Part shown: piece after piece, positions 29,519 through 40,179 of the stretch
Numbering within the stretch: the stretch's first letter is position 1
Layout: every line of letters begins with the position of its first letter
NCBI RefSeq assembly: GCF_963678635.1
Contig: NC_087070.1
Location: forward strand, 8,778,539-8,838,538
DNA: 60,000 bases
DNA from: Symsagittifera roscoffensis
Taxonomy: Eukaryota > Xenacoelomorpha > Acoela > Convolutidae
Reading direction: 5' to 3'
Position numbers and translations under genes: made by a program
The notes under the pieces: generated by a model
Told to the model about the DNA's origin: nothing
The model's input: only the letters and a program-made list of their open reading frames with translations
Databases searched by the model: none

Positions 29519-30439
29519 TGTAACATTCGCCCGGAAGATACATATCGACGGATAACAAAACTAAGTCTTAAGACGACTGGCTAGCGTCTAAACAGAGCTT
29601 TGCATGTTTTTCACCGTCTCTACCAAGCCAGTACTTTTCGGTGGTCTTTCTTACATCAGGCTGACAAAAACGTTACTGTTCTCCGGCTTCGACCAGAACG
29701 CTCAAATTAACTGAATTACATGCGAAATTAGTGAGCTCATGGCTGGGTCTCTGTATCCCCAGACCACGAGGTCACTCCTAAAAACAGGGCTACTACTTAT
29801 CATATTACTATTGTTTTTGTTCAGTAGATAAAAATCATCATCTCCATCGAAGATGGATCAACCCTTTCCCCCAACTCCTAGCACCTCATCCTTGTCAAAA
29901 CTAATCAAAATATCAGTTAAATTCAAGTCAGGACATGACAGGATGCTAAAAGTTTATGTGAGTTAATAAAATTTTCCGTCCCGAGACCCTTCCGGATTCT
30001 TGAATCCGCCGAATCAAGCTCCTTACTCTTGATTTCTTGCTAATCCGGAAGGCTGGTTCTCACCCTTCACCGTTGTTGGCAACGGCCTTGCAACTATTGT
30101 AGCAGCACAATAGTTGCAACTCGGAACGTTCTCTGCTATTCTGTAGTTTGTTGTCGTTCTCCAATCTCGATTTTTGTACTGTTCGCAATCGCAGATAAAG
30201 GTTGTTCTGTTTTTTACTCGCTTTTTTGTTAAAATGGCCGTTTCAGCATTTCTCAGAAACGTGACGTCATCATTCGAATTTTTGAAAATTTAAAATACTA
30301 GAATATTCTAGCCCTCACCGTTTGGCTAAACGTTCCAATAACGTCGCTAATCCTTCGAAATCATCAACTCGGAAAGCTTACTGCTCAAAATTCGAATCCT
30401 GCATAAATTGCATTTTGGCCATTCTGGTCGAATGTCACA
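29519..30439 (-). repeat. LTR (5' LTR of the giant element)
   Basis: Partner of 5853-6773, same length (921). Differences: G/T in 'ataaaaGtttcc', C/T in 'gatttTCgtactg', G/A in 'cggaaGgctta', one T fewer in a T run near 30212, and one A more in 'gttaaaatgg'. Transcription should start within it and run toward lower coordinates. Confidence 0.95.
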
Positions 30440-30440
30440 A

Positions 30441-30961
30441 TTACGAGAAAATTTTTCGAGAAAAATGAGGTCGCAAACATCGAAACCAACTCACTAGATG
30501 CGAGAGTAATCTTAGAGAGCACTAGTCTTGAGCCCAATGAAAATTTGATATCTCTAGATGTGAACATTTTGTATACAAATGTTCCACTCAAAGAAGCAAT
30601 AGACATAGCTCTGAGAAAACTTTATGAGCAAGATGAACCACCATCAATTGCTAGGAAACTCATGAAGAGTCTGTTGAACATGGCAGTTAGTCAAGTTCAT
30701 TTCAAGTGCAATGAAACATGGTACGTTCAGAAAGATGATTTGGCAATGGGCGCATCTCTTGCCGTTATTTTTAGCAAATCTTCGGCTGAAGCAGTACGAA
30801 ACTGCACTATCGAGGAATATTCCCCGAAATGTTATTGCCCGAAAAAGATCTTAACGGAATATGTCCCGAGTGCAATAAGAAAGTCACCTACAGGCCAAAA
30901 ACTCGAATTGAACATGTCATGCTCAAGTTTCTCGCGACAACTGAAAATATCAGAAAAATAA
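30441..30961 (+). pseudogene. Penelope-like RT, motif A/B part
   Basis: The frame is open from the LTR boundary. 'ISLDVNILYTNVPLKEAI' is the Penelope-like motif A (first catalytic Asp), and 'KDDLAMGASLAVIF' is motif B. The reading then degenerates. In the neighbouring frame at 30856-30900 lies 'GICPECNKKVTYR', the start of a PHD-type finger. The part upstream of motif A is lost. Confidence 0.85.
30871..30896 (+). repeat. 26-bp direct repeat, left copy (start of PHD finger)
   Basis: 'tgcaataagaaagtcacc' and following match 31724-31749 at about 22 of 26 positions. Both encode CNKKVTYR. About 850 bases of non-coding sequence lie between. Confidence 0.6.
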
Positions 30962-31723
30962 GATCAGAAGATTCGAACTACAGTCGCGGGATAGTAGTCA
31001 AAAATAGCATCGGGAAAATGCTATTCGCAATTTCCAATACATAATTCGAACGAGAGTACAGCTGTCTTATTCTTGGCAGAAGACAGAAAGTGATCGCGAG
31101 TGGAGAGGAAATAAACTAGAGTGGACCAGAGTGAACTTTCGGCGGAAAAATGGACAGCTGAAGCTGCTCAATGGTCCAGATCAAAAACTTATTTCTTGGG
31201 TTAAAACTTACTTATTTCAAACTTCTCGAGTTAAACTTAATTACCCCATCAATTCTAGAGTTACTTTATAGTTTAGTTACTCAATTCTAGAGGTCGTGTC
31301 GGTATGTGAGTACCTAATTTAATTTTCTTGAGTGTGTTTTCTATTGTTATATTGAGTTAGGTAGAGTTTTTAGGTTGATCCATCTGAAATGGATCAAAGG
31401 TCCACTGTCTAATAGAAAGTTAATAATAAAAATATTAACTATACAAAAGGTTCCGACCCTGTTTTTAACGGCGTTGGCGCATTTTAGGTATTTTGAGACC
31501 TGAGTATGGGGGCGTTGTTTCTTTCTAGAGTGGGGGCGGTATTTTGGTAGTGGCCTTTGAGCTGTAACGCGGGTTTTAGTCTCATGTCGCAAGTGAAACG
31601 AATTGGCTCCGACAGTTTGAGGTAGAAAAACACAAGAAATAGTGTCCCTGACTCTTGAGCCAATAGTTATAGGGCCTATTTTTTCGTTAACCTCATATGT
31701 GACTTAAGTAGGCGACTGTTACA

Positions 31724-32469
31724 TGCAATAAAAAAGTCACGTACAGGTCAAGAGGTGTGGAATAAAATGCTGTTTGAACTGGTATCAAGTAAAATGCGGT
31801 GATATATCAGATGATGAGTATCAAAAAATAATTGAAACCGTCTGGTACTGTAGAAAATGCATCGCGACAAGAGAGAAAAATAAGTCAGTGCAGCAAACTA
31901 AGTTATATCTCCGCTACGTTGACGATATAGTGAGAACAGTGAAGGGTGATCCTGAAAAGGTGCTAAGGGCTGCAAACTTACTTTATCCAAAATTACAATT
32001 CACAATAAAGACACCAAAAACAAACGGGAAATTGGCATGTTTGGATTTAAAAATTAGTATTGACAAAAACATGAAAATTAACTGTGGATGGTATCAAAAA
32101 CCAACAGATACAGGTACCATACTAAACTTTAGAAGCTGCGCCCCCCTTCAGTACAAGAGAAGTGTAATTGAAGGAACTGTTTGCCGGGTTTTCCGCAGTA
32201 CGTCAACATGGGAAGAATATGATAAAGCGGTGAAATTCAACCGTGAACAGTGTTTGGATAACCGATATCCGGAAAGTTGTTCGTCGCGGGTTGCATCGCA
32301 TGCCCTGGAAAAGATCATCAGGGAGGGCAAAAACAAAGAGAACATGGGTGTGAAAAAGAAGCCCTCTGATTATAGCAGTGATTCACCACCCATCTTGATG
32401 GTCCAATATAGGGCGAATCTCAGTCAGAAATTAGCAAAAAAGTGCGCGATATCACCAATGCGCAGATAA
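31724..32469 (+). pseudogene. Penelope-like RT, PHD finger plus motif C part
   Basis: After CNKKVTYR (31724-31747) a frame change leads to 'CGIKCCLNWYQVKCGD' and 'ETVWYCRKC', a C4HC3/PHD-type zinc finger spacing. The same frame continues without break into 'YLRYVDDIVRTVKGDPEKV' (motif C, YVDD), 'FTIKTPKTNGKLACLDLKI' (motif D) and 'WYQKPTDTGTILNF' (motif E). So the finger sits between RT motifs B and C in the primary sequence. The C-terminal part ends at a frame change just before the endonuclease. Confidence 0.85.
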
Positions 32470-32816
32470 TATTCACGACGAGGAAAACGAAAACTTGTAT
32501 GCCCTCCCTAATATCCTCCTTTTTTAGTGAACTGAAATCAAAAGTGGTGTACAGACTTGAAAGTTGTGGGTGCAAATCCGTCTATGTCGACCAGACGGTC
32601 CGACATCTCACCACAAGGATTGAAGAACACCGAGAAGATGATACCCCAGTTGGACAGCATATAAGGCAGTTAGCTAGTGAGAGTGGTAAGTCGGAGTTAA
32701 TATGGAAGATGATCGACCAGGCGTCCAGCAGCATTAGGTTACTTACAAGGCGCTGCACATTAGGAAAGAGAGACCGGCAATTAACACGCGCGACGAATTT
32801 AGAAGTAGAGAGCTGA
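32442..32816 (+). pseudogene. GIY-YIG endonuclease domain of the Penelope-like element
   Basis: 'SKVVYRLESCGCKSVYVDQT' corresponds to the GIY…YIG signature: VVY at the first strand and VYVDQT in place of YIGQT (Gly to Asp). 'RHLTTRIEEHRED' supplies the conserved Arg and Glu/His helix, and 'VGQHIRQLASESGKSELIW' the HA..GH-like part. The domain is -1 relative to the RT frame. It is expected to nick target DNA for priming; here it is decayed. Confidence 0.8.
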
Positions 32817-33182
32817 CACAAGGCTATAGTTCCAGAATCAAAAAATTCTGGCTAAAACAAAAAATTTTGAAATAACTTACAAGTTAGCATAAAAATTAGC
32901 GACAAAATGAAATTGTAGTACAAAAAAAATGGAAACTCTCAGAAATTTGTGTTAAAATGTTTAAAATTGTTACATAGTAGTTGTTACATAATTTCAGTAA
33001 TATTTGTAAAGTTTTGATTGGTCGAATTTTTTAAATTTTGAAATAATGATGGGTATGACACTTTTTATGATATTTGATCTTTCTGTAAAGATAGTTTAGA
33101 AATTTTAAAACCCTATGATGCACAAAAATGTACGAAAACGTTTGTTTGAATTTACAATTTTAACGCATTCTCAAAAAAAAGT

Positions 33183-34180
33183 GTTTGATATTGAACGAAA
33201 TTGCTATACTGATGCGGCACGAACAATTTGAGTTGCCCAAAAGCTCTCTACTAAAATACAAAACAGAACAACCATTATCAAATTGAAACAAGCTTCGAGA
33301 GGCAAATGAAAGTCAAATTCAGATTACTTTTACATAACTTCATATTTTCAAGCAAAGAATTGAGAAGAGTAAAAAAAATATGCGATAATCAATCTTCCCA
33401 AAGAGATAATTTTTCTCATACAAAAAAAAATAATTGCCGCTTTTGCTGGAACAATTATCGCAACTGGTTCTTTAAATTAAACTTTTCATCTCAGACTTGA
33501 TTTTGTAAATTAAAAGAATCTATAAAAAGGGTAAAAGACTTTTCAAAATCTGTTTGTGGCCACTTAAGCATAGAAATTTAGCGAAATGGGGCTACTCGAT
33601 TGAACGCAATCTGTGGAATTGACACGGTAGTTTTCGCGTTAAATCATTAAGTTTCCGAAAATTTTTTAAACTTGTTTGAAGGCCATAACTTTTTTCGTAA
33701 TCAAACTGGAAAAAGCCACTGATAAAGGTAGGTTTTAAGCAACATAATGTTTCGATTCAACCTATGATATCTACGTTGGCAGGATAGTTTGCTAGAAAAC
33801 CCTAACACCGTTGAACTAATCAATTTTCGACTTTTCCGAGGGCCATACCCTTTGGTGTAAGAAAAATTTTGGAGTAGTCGTTTAAGAAATGAGCTTCCCA
33901 CAACCAATTCTTTGAATTGAACTCAAAACCTCAAATATCCAAAATCCATCAAAAACTTCGAGAAGTTTCAAATTTAAGAACTATCAAAAATCAAAAAATT
34001 GACTATTCCTAGGGTCATAACTTTCTGTGTATATAAAATTTGGGCATAGGTGCTCATGCAAAGAGCGTTTCGAAACCTATTTTTTCAATGAAACCAAAAA
34101 TTCAGATCTGAGACACGTATTTTTCGAGACAGAAAAATCGAAAGAAAAGAAAAACTTGGGAAATATATGCAATGCCTCTA
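33183..34180 (+). repeat. Dispersed repeat copy B, right part
   Basis: Begins with the right copy of GTTTGATATTGAA and continues 'gctatactgatgcggcac', as in copy A at 178-197. It then runs through the same ~165-base modules ('ggccataactttt', 'cgattgaac', 'tagttttcgcgttaa') as copy A 400-1060. Confidence 0.75.
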
Positions 34181-34959
34181 GCATAAATACTTCAAAAGTA
34201 TTGCCGGTTTGATCTATAATTTCTGAGTTTAACTCAGACCTTATCTCATCTGTACCATATTGTTGCAAGTGACTTCCTACTGGGATGTCCTCCTCACTTT
34301 GTTCCTCGATCCTCGTGGATCAATGTTGGACTGTCTCGCTAACATAGGTGGAATTAAATCCACAACGAGTTAATTAAAAAAACACCCTACAGCTCAGTTC
34401 ACGATCAAAGTGGGTTTTCATGAAAGGCAAGCATCTTTTTAATCTGCCTTCATTGAAAATATTTTGAGCTCCAGTAATTTGCTGCACTTTCGATGCCAGC
34501 AGTTGCGATGAATTCTCTCGGAATTTCAAGGTTAAAAAAGGTGCATCTTTTCGCGATATCTCTTCTTTCCGTTTTAGTGATGAAATTTCTACGTTTTTTC
34601 TTTCAATTATTTTTTAATAAGCGTAAAACTATCCCATCTGAACATTTTTCCTGATACTGATTGGTAAATAATTGAATTTGATTAGCACTCAATGCCTCAT
34701 TGAATTTCTCATTTGTCCCATTTTTCCGTATATTGATAATCCGATCGTTTTTTTTTGTTTAGCACCCAATTCTTGCCTGGACTTCTCCCATGTTAAAGTA
34801 CGCCGGAACACCCGATGAACCGTTGCCTCAATTACATTTTTTTGTATTGCAAAGTAGGACAGCTTCTAAAAATCAAAATTGTACCAGTGTCGGTGGTTTT
34901 CTGATAGCAACCACCTCTGACTTTTTTCCGAGAGTCCACGTTTATTTTAAGGCCAAAAA
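34181..34959. other. Unassigned AT-rich stretch
   Basis: No coding or RNA signal recognised. Some GC-richer tracts (for example 34260-34350) look like further retroelement debris, but I could not align them to anything in the window. Confidence 0.4.
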
Positions 34960-37900
34960 CGAGCTTTGAAGTGGAGCTTCATCACCTTTTATCCAGGCGT
35001 TGATTCGGCCGTCAAACTCGTCCTTGTATGACTTTGGTTTCTTGAGCATCCTTCTCGATCAGTCCCCTCTTTCAGAGGACTTCAAAAGTTTTGTGATAAA
35101 CTTTTAAAGGGACTTCTTAGGCGGTTCGAACATCGAAGCAAATATCGTAAAATCATACGACACCGCGGTCAGATCTGGAACTGATATGACTTTAGACATA
35201 TTGAGGGCAATTGGACCTCGGAGGAGGCTCCCATATCTCGCAGGACTGGATTCCTCCAAGTTGACCATGGTGTGATTGCCCTGTGCTGGTCCCTTTCTCC
35301 AGACTCAAAGTTTACTCTCGATCCCTGGGGCGCCTGCCTAGGTCTGGAGTTTCGGAAGCTACTCGATAGCTTGCGATCCCATCGATGAAGCGGACAACCC
35401 TTTCTTGTTTTTTTTCTGCTTCGGGCTTGGAGAAAACTCTGTGTCTGAGTTCGTCGGTCATAAAATCACGAAGCCGGATGGGTATCTACTAGACTGCATC
35501 CCAGCTAGGCGCTTATCGCACTTCACTTTAAAGCTCGTTTTTGGATTTGAGCTTGAGTTTTCTTGCCTAGGACTGATGTTCGACATCATCGCATTCTTGT
35601 TTGCTGAGCCAGAGTGGACTGTTCCTATCTCCGAGCGTCGCTTTTGATCTCCAAATTTAATTAAAAGCTTAACTCTCAATTTGGGCTCGGAACGCTCCAA
35701 TCTCACTCTCTGTCTCTCTTTTCAATATTGCTCAGAGTCGTCGCAAGTTCTATAAAGAATCCTGTGAAGTTGTTGATCAGGTTGATCAACGTTCTTCCCC
35801 TTCCTCGAAGGGATTGGGTTGATTCGGATTCGCCATCCCGTCGTCGGCATTTCGCCCTACATCACCATCTACACTTCCCGTGCTCCTTAGTTTCATTTCC
35901 GCCACTAAAAAAACAACGCTGTTTTTATTCGTTGGTTAGTTAGGTATTCTAGTTACTTAGGTAATCTAGTTTTTCTTTTTACTTCCCCAAATAAGTTCGT
36001 TCGAACCATGTTTTGGTAAACGAGACGCAAAAAAAACTGTTGAAGACATTGCACAAAATTAAAAAATATATATATAAAACCCCAATTCCTTCGAAAAAAT
36101 GAGAAACTCCTTTTAACCTAAGTCTAAACACCAGGTCTGCCCAGTGATAAAACGAATTTAATTTAGTTTAAAAGCTTTGTTTATTATGCCGAAACCAAAC
36201 TTACAAGACAAAAATAAGCCAAGACCTAACCAGACGACACTAGATATTACAACCAAAGCTATTACATAAAACACATTCTATAGGTGACAACGATTTCTCG
36301 TATCAATATCAAATTACCGCTGCAGATTTATCAGATCACTGTTAGCTTAAAATCAGACAATTCTATGTGTTAAAGCAGTATTGATTTAACGATGAATAAA
36401 CTGAAACCTAGCCTTAGAGAAAAAAGTCCCCCAATTGGAGTACTCCGAATGAACGAACCTAACCTAATATAGACCTAAAACGTTCATCGCAATTCTCCGG
36501 GTCAACTAGTCCATTTACTTCTAATATATAAGTCCAGAAGGTAGTCAACCGGAATATAACTTTGTAGGGTTCCTTTGATTTCAATTTGAAGGATTGTTAA
36601 GGGGCTTAAGTGTTTTCCGAGGATTACTTCGGAGGGTACTTAAGACACTTAAGCTACTCCGGAGGTTACTTCTGAGGGTATTTAGGACACTTAAGCTACT
36701 TTGGAGGGTTTTTTCTTGAGTTTTTGAAGTCTAAATTTTTTCCGGCCGGTCTCAAAACGACTTGAAACAACTTAATTTTTATCCCGAGGCTCCCTCCTTA
36801 TCACGTTGGAGGTTTTACCTAAAATTTCTTATTCAGGGGGGTTCCTAAAGGGCTTAAATAAATTCGGAGTATTATTTCGTATATTTCGCAAAAATTCACA
36901 AAAGTAGATGTTTTTGCCGCAGAAAAGCTTCCTATTATGGTAAATTTTGCTTAAAACAAGGCTAGGTGAATCAGCCAACGCACCTTGTAAAATAAAACTC
37001 AAATTTTTGAGAACTTCTTCTGCTCGGAGTTTTTCACAATTTTGGACCCCCACGAACTGGCAAGCTCTAAAAACTTTTTTTCTTTTTTCAATTCTCTAAA
37101 CCTAAACACGAATACGGATCAAAAAAGACGGCAAAAACGTCGACTTATGCAACCAAAGTTTTTCCGATCTGTTCAGTAGTCTTTGAAAAATTGAAGAAGA
37201 AAAACGCGTGTACTTCTCAGGCTTTTTAAACTATCTATATATGTTTTCAGAGATTTTCTTAGCAGTTCATATTGAAAACGCCCTAAAATATCTGAAACGA
37301 CTGTACTGTACTGAACTGAATTAAAGCAGAAAACCGGACAAAAATTGGTTAAGAAACAAAAAATTTGTCGGAAAATATCGGCTTTGGACCCTCCAAACAC
37401 TTTCTCTTCCGATATTAACTCTCTATTTTTTCTTCACAAGTTACTCGGAGGGTTGCCTCAGTTTTTTCGAAGTCTTTCACAACGCCCTTTTTTATTAGGG
37501 AGTTTCAGATATCCAGAACTTTTGTGTGTACAGTTGGGTCGAAAAGTATCATTTTTCGATAAAAAGGAAGATTTTCGTGTCTTTCGGGTGAAACGGGGCA
37601 AAACGGGGAAAAACATTTCTACTCTTACTTTGGAAAAAATTAAAACTTTACTCGGAAAGTGGCAAACGATGGAGGGTACAAATCAAACGGTCCAAATGTA
37701 TCTTCCACCAACTTAAGTTTATAAACAATAGCACCCAAATGATACTAAATTTTTTGTAGCGATACCCAACAGTTGTTGTAAATAGTGTTCCTGATGACAC
37801 CTGTGGTGTCTGGAGCACGACTGTCCGCTTGCCGCGCTTCCCTCCGGTCACCGGCAAAACTATCATTAACGTGCTTGAATACTCATTAACCACTCAATGG

Positions 37901-38300
37901 AGGGTACTTAGTCAACAACCAAAAAGCTCAATCTTTCAATCAGCTGGGTTATGAATCAACCTGAAACAAAAACAAATAGTAAGTTCGAATCATATCTCGT
38001 CCGGAGACAATATATAAACTGTCATTGTATGTTTTTATAGTTTTTGTTCTTTTTTGGATTTCTTACTGTTTTTTTGTTCTTTTTCATTTTAAAGATAAAC
38101 GTTTTTTCGTTTTTTTTTCTTATTATACACGTTTTTAATTTAGTTTTACGCTCATTCTCCAGTTGTTGTTGTTTCTAGAGCTTCAGAGGAGCGGGCTCAT
38201 GACTACCCATTTAACCCTCCGACCCCCGGAACTTGCGGTCTTAACTAGGTTAAAAAACTAAAGTGAATTAGTCGGAGGAACGAACCTTCTGGCTAGTACA
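34960..38300 (-). mobile_element. Decayed fragment related to the giant LTR element (gag and leader)
   Basis: 34975-35065 matches the gag region 24690-24785 ('gcttcat.acct', 'atccaggc.t.gat', 'tcgtccttgta'). 37740-38270 matches the leader 28800-29345: 'gatacccaacag', 'cattaacgtgctt', and 'cggtcttaactaggttaaaa' at both 38240 and 29314. The order and orientation are the same as in the intact element. 36590-36720 and 37440-37900 carry GGAGGGT-type motifs like the leader array. No LTR or pol was found, so this is an older, truncated relative. Intermediate alignment is by eye and patchy. Confidence 0.6.
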
Positions 38301-38408
38301 ATGCAAGTTAAAAAAGACCTAACTCGAGCATTCATGTGGAGCGGAAGCTTTGTCACTAAAACGTTTGCTGTTTATGATGGTTTAAAAAATGTATGCCTCT
38401 TCTTAAAA

Positions 38409-38590
38409 ATTTCTTTTCGTAGAGGCTTAGCAGCAATTGTGAAACCAATTTTAAAACTGTTAATCCCAACATGTCACACAACTACAGTCCCAACCCAACA
38501 ACAGCCATTAAATGTAGTTTTTTGGCATATTGTGTTTAACATTTTCAAAATTGGTTTCACAATTACTGCTAAGCTTCTACGAAAAGAAAC
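38409..38590. repeat. Inverted repeat with ~52-bp arms
   Basis: Arms 38409-38460 and 38539-38590 are complementary at about 47 of 52 positions ('ttcttttcgtagaggcttag' against 'ctaagcttctacgaaaagaa'), with a ~78-base loop. A small foldback or MITE fragment is likely. No target duplication was seen. Confidence 0.65.
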
Positions 38591-39114
38591 CTTCAAATAG
38601 AAAACAAAAAAATTTAAGTTTTTTAAAACCGTTTTTGTTGAATGACGGAAAAATTGATTGCTTTGTACTGTTGAGTGATATAATGAGTAAAACGTTTTCC
38701 ATTACCGAACTTACTTATGTGGGAAAAAATCAAAAATCTCAAAGTATTTTATACGAATCCTTATCTTTCTACAAACGAAGTTCACTTTTAATAGTGAATT
38801 TCATTTATTTTTTTCCATAGAAAATCCATTGATAATCATGTATCTTAAAACATGACAGAGACAATTTAAATTGTAGCGTTTGTATAAAAAATTAATAAAG
38901 AGCTGTAATTTTTAAAGATTTTTTATTGTTTTTTTAACGTTGTATCTTGTTTTTATAAGAAATCAAAATAAAAGAGTGTCTGTTAGAGTAAAAACTTGAT
39001 GTTCTACTACGACATATTTTGAGACATCCAGATAATTTGAAAAAAAAAGTGACTGAATTTTATCTGTAAGACTTCAAATTGTTTCTTATTAACAAACGTT
39101 AAAAAATTAGCATT

Positions 39115-39425
39115 TGTGTGTTAAGAGGTTCTAAAATCAAATCGACCGTTGCTTAAGAGGTTCTGAAGATCAAGATTAGGTGAAATTTGTTAAGATGCCA
39201 ATGCTTCAAATTTCCAATTGCTATCGATATGAGACTATAACTTTCAGTCAAAATGGGATATATTTTGCGTTTTTGACAGACTAGTTGATTCTTGAAGCCT
39301 CAGCTGATTTTATTGGTCCCAGATGTCATTGTAGCAAGTTTGCAGCGTTTTGTGTCTCAGCAAAAGTTTCTGACATCAAAGTTTTGTTTCAAATATTTTT
39401 GATTCACTGATCAAAATTCTTAGAA
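39115..39425 (+). repeat. ~310-bp dispersed unit, copy 1
   Basis: Shares 'cttaagaggttctg.agatca', 'ttgctatcgatatgag', 'tttcagtc', 'ttcccagat' and 'gattcactgatca' with 43190-43500 and 43965-44250. Non-coding. Confidence 0.65.
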
Positions 39426-40179
39426 AAATCTATTGTCGAGATGACAGCCGATTCGCTTTTTCTTTATTACTTTTTTTAATTGATTAAATGTATTTCTAAA
39501 TTAAACACATAGGATTTGAGAATAAAAAACAACTAGTTTTATGTTTTTTCTTTCAGAAACACGCATATTGTTTACAAGGATTTCTAAATTTTTTTGCTCT
39601 TTAGTTTTACACTCTGTTCTTAAGCTGTAACTATAGGTTTTCAAGCATTTTGAAAAATGTTTCGTGTTATTAAAGAGTGAACGCCCCATTAACCAGCCTT
39701 CGAAAGCGTTCAAAAATTAAATTGAGACAGGCTAGTTGTTCTAACCAATAGGTTATTAGATGGCTGTCCCAGATATAGCGATTTATAGTAGATTTATAAT
39801 TATACTGGAGAAGCAAATACAATTTTTTATAGAAATGAATCAGAGCTTCGTAACAATTGCAATAAAACTAAAACAATGCAAGAAACTATTTTGAATGGGA
39901 AAAAACGAAGAAGGATATTTTTTGTAGGAGTTTCAGATTAGGCTTATAAACAGCGTTGACAAACACTGAGATTTGACGACCTAGCGGCAAATATGGCGAA
40001 AAAACTTGAGTCGACCTTTGTTAAGCCGAAAACGAAAATCTAGTCAAAAACAGTTTGAATTTGTTTAAGTGATGAAAGATGTAATCGATAATTTCAGATA
40101 TTCAAAAAATGAGTTTCAATCAAAAATTTAGTTGTTTCTCTAAAAAAATAAGGAGACTGAAAAATTTTAAAAAAAAACT

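Larger units (their letters stand above)
5853..30439 (-). mobile_element. Giant (24.6 kb) Ty3/gypsy-type LTR retrotransposon
   Basis: Bounded by two 921-bp direct repeats (5853-6773 and 29519-30439) that start TG and end CA and have near-perfect 10-bp terminal inverted repeats (TGTAACATTC / GAATGTCACA). They differ by three substitutions and two 1-bp length changes, so the insertion is recent. Coding order on the minus strand: acidic ORF1, Gag, Pol (CCHC x2, protease, RT, RNase H, integrase), macro-like domain, then a giant accessory frame. RT before integrase and the DDX35E plus GPY/F integrase place it with Ty3/gypsy. Most Ty3/gypsy elements are 5-10 kb; the excess is the ~9 kb accessory frame and a ~3 kb leader. 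Flanks share only a 3-bp 'att' (5850-5852, 30440-30442). The coding part is clearly GC-richer than the flanks. Confidence 0.95.
30440..33182 (+). mobile_element. Penelope-like retroelement, 5'-truncated and decayed
   Basis: Remnants in order: RT motif A and B region (30441-30961), PHD-type zinc finger plus RT motif C region (31724-32469), and a GIY-YIG endonuclease (32442-32816). RT followed by GIY-YIG is the hallmark of Penelope-like elements. Flanked, together with the LTR element, by the 13-bp duplication GTTTGATATTGAA (5837-5849, 33183-33195). The RT N-terminus is missing: the LTR element abuts the first bases. Frames change at least three times and stops occur, so it is inactive. 32820-33182 is AT-rich 3' non-coding sequence ending in an A-run. 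Confidence 0.85.
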
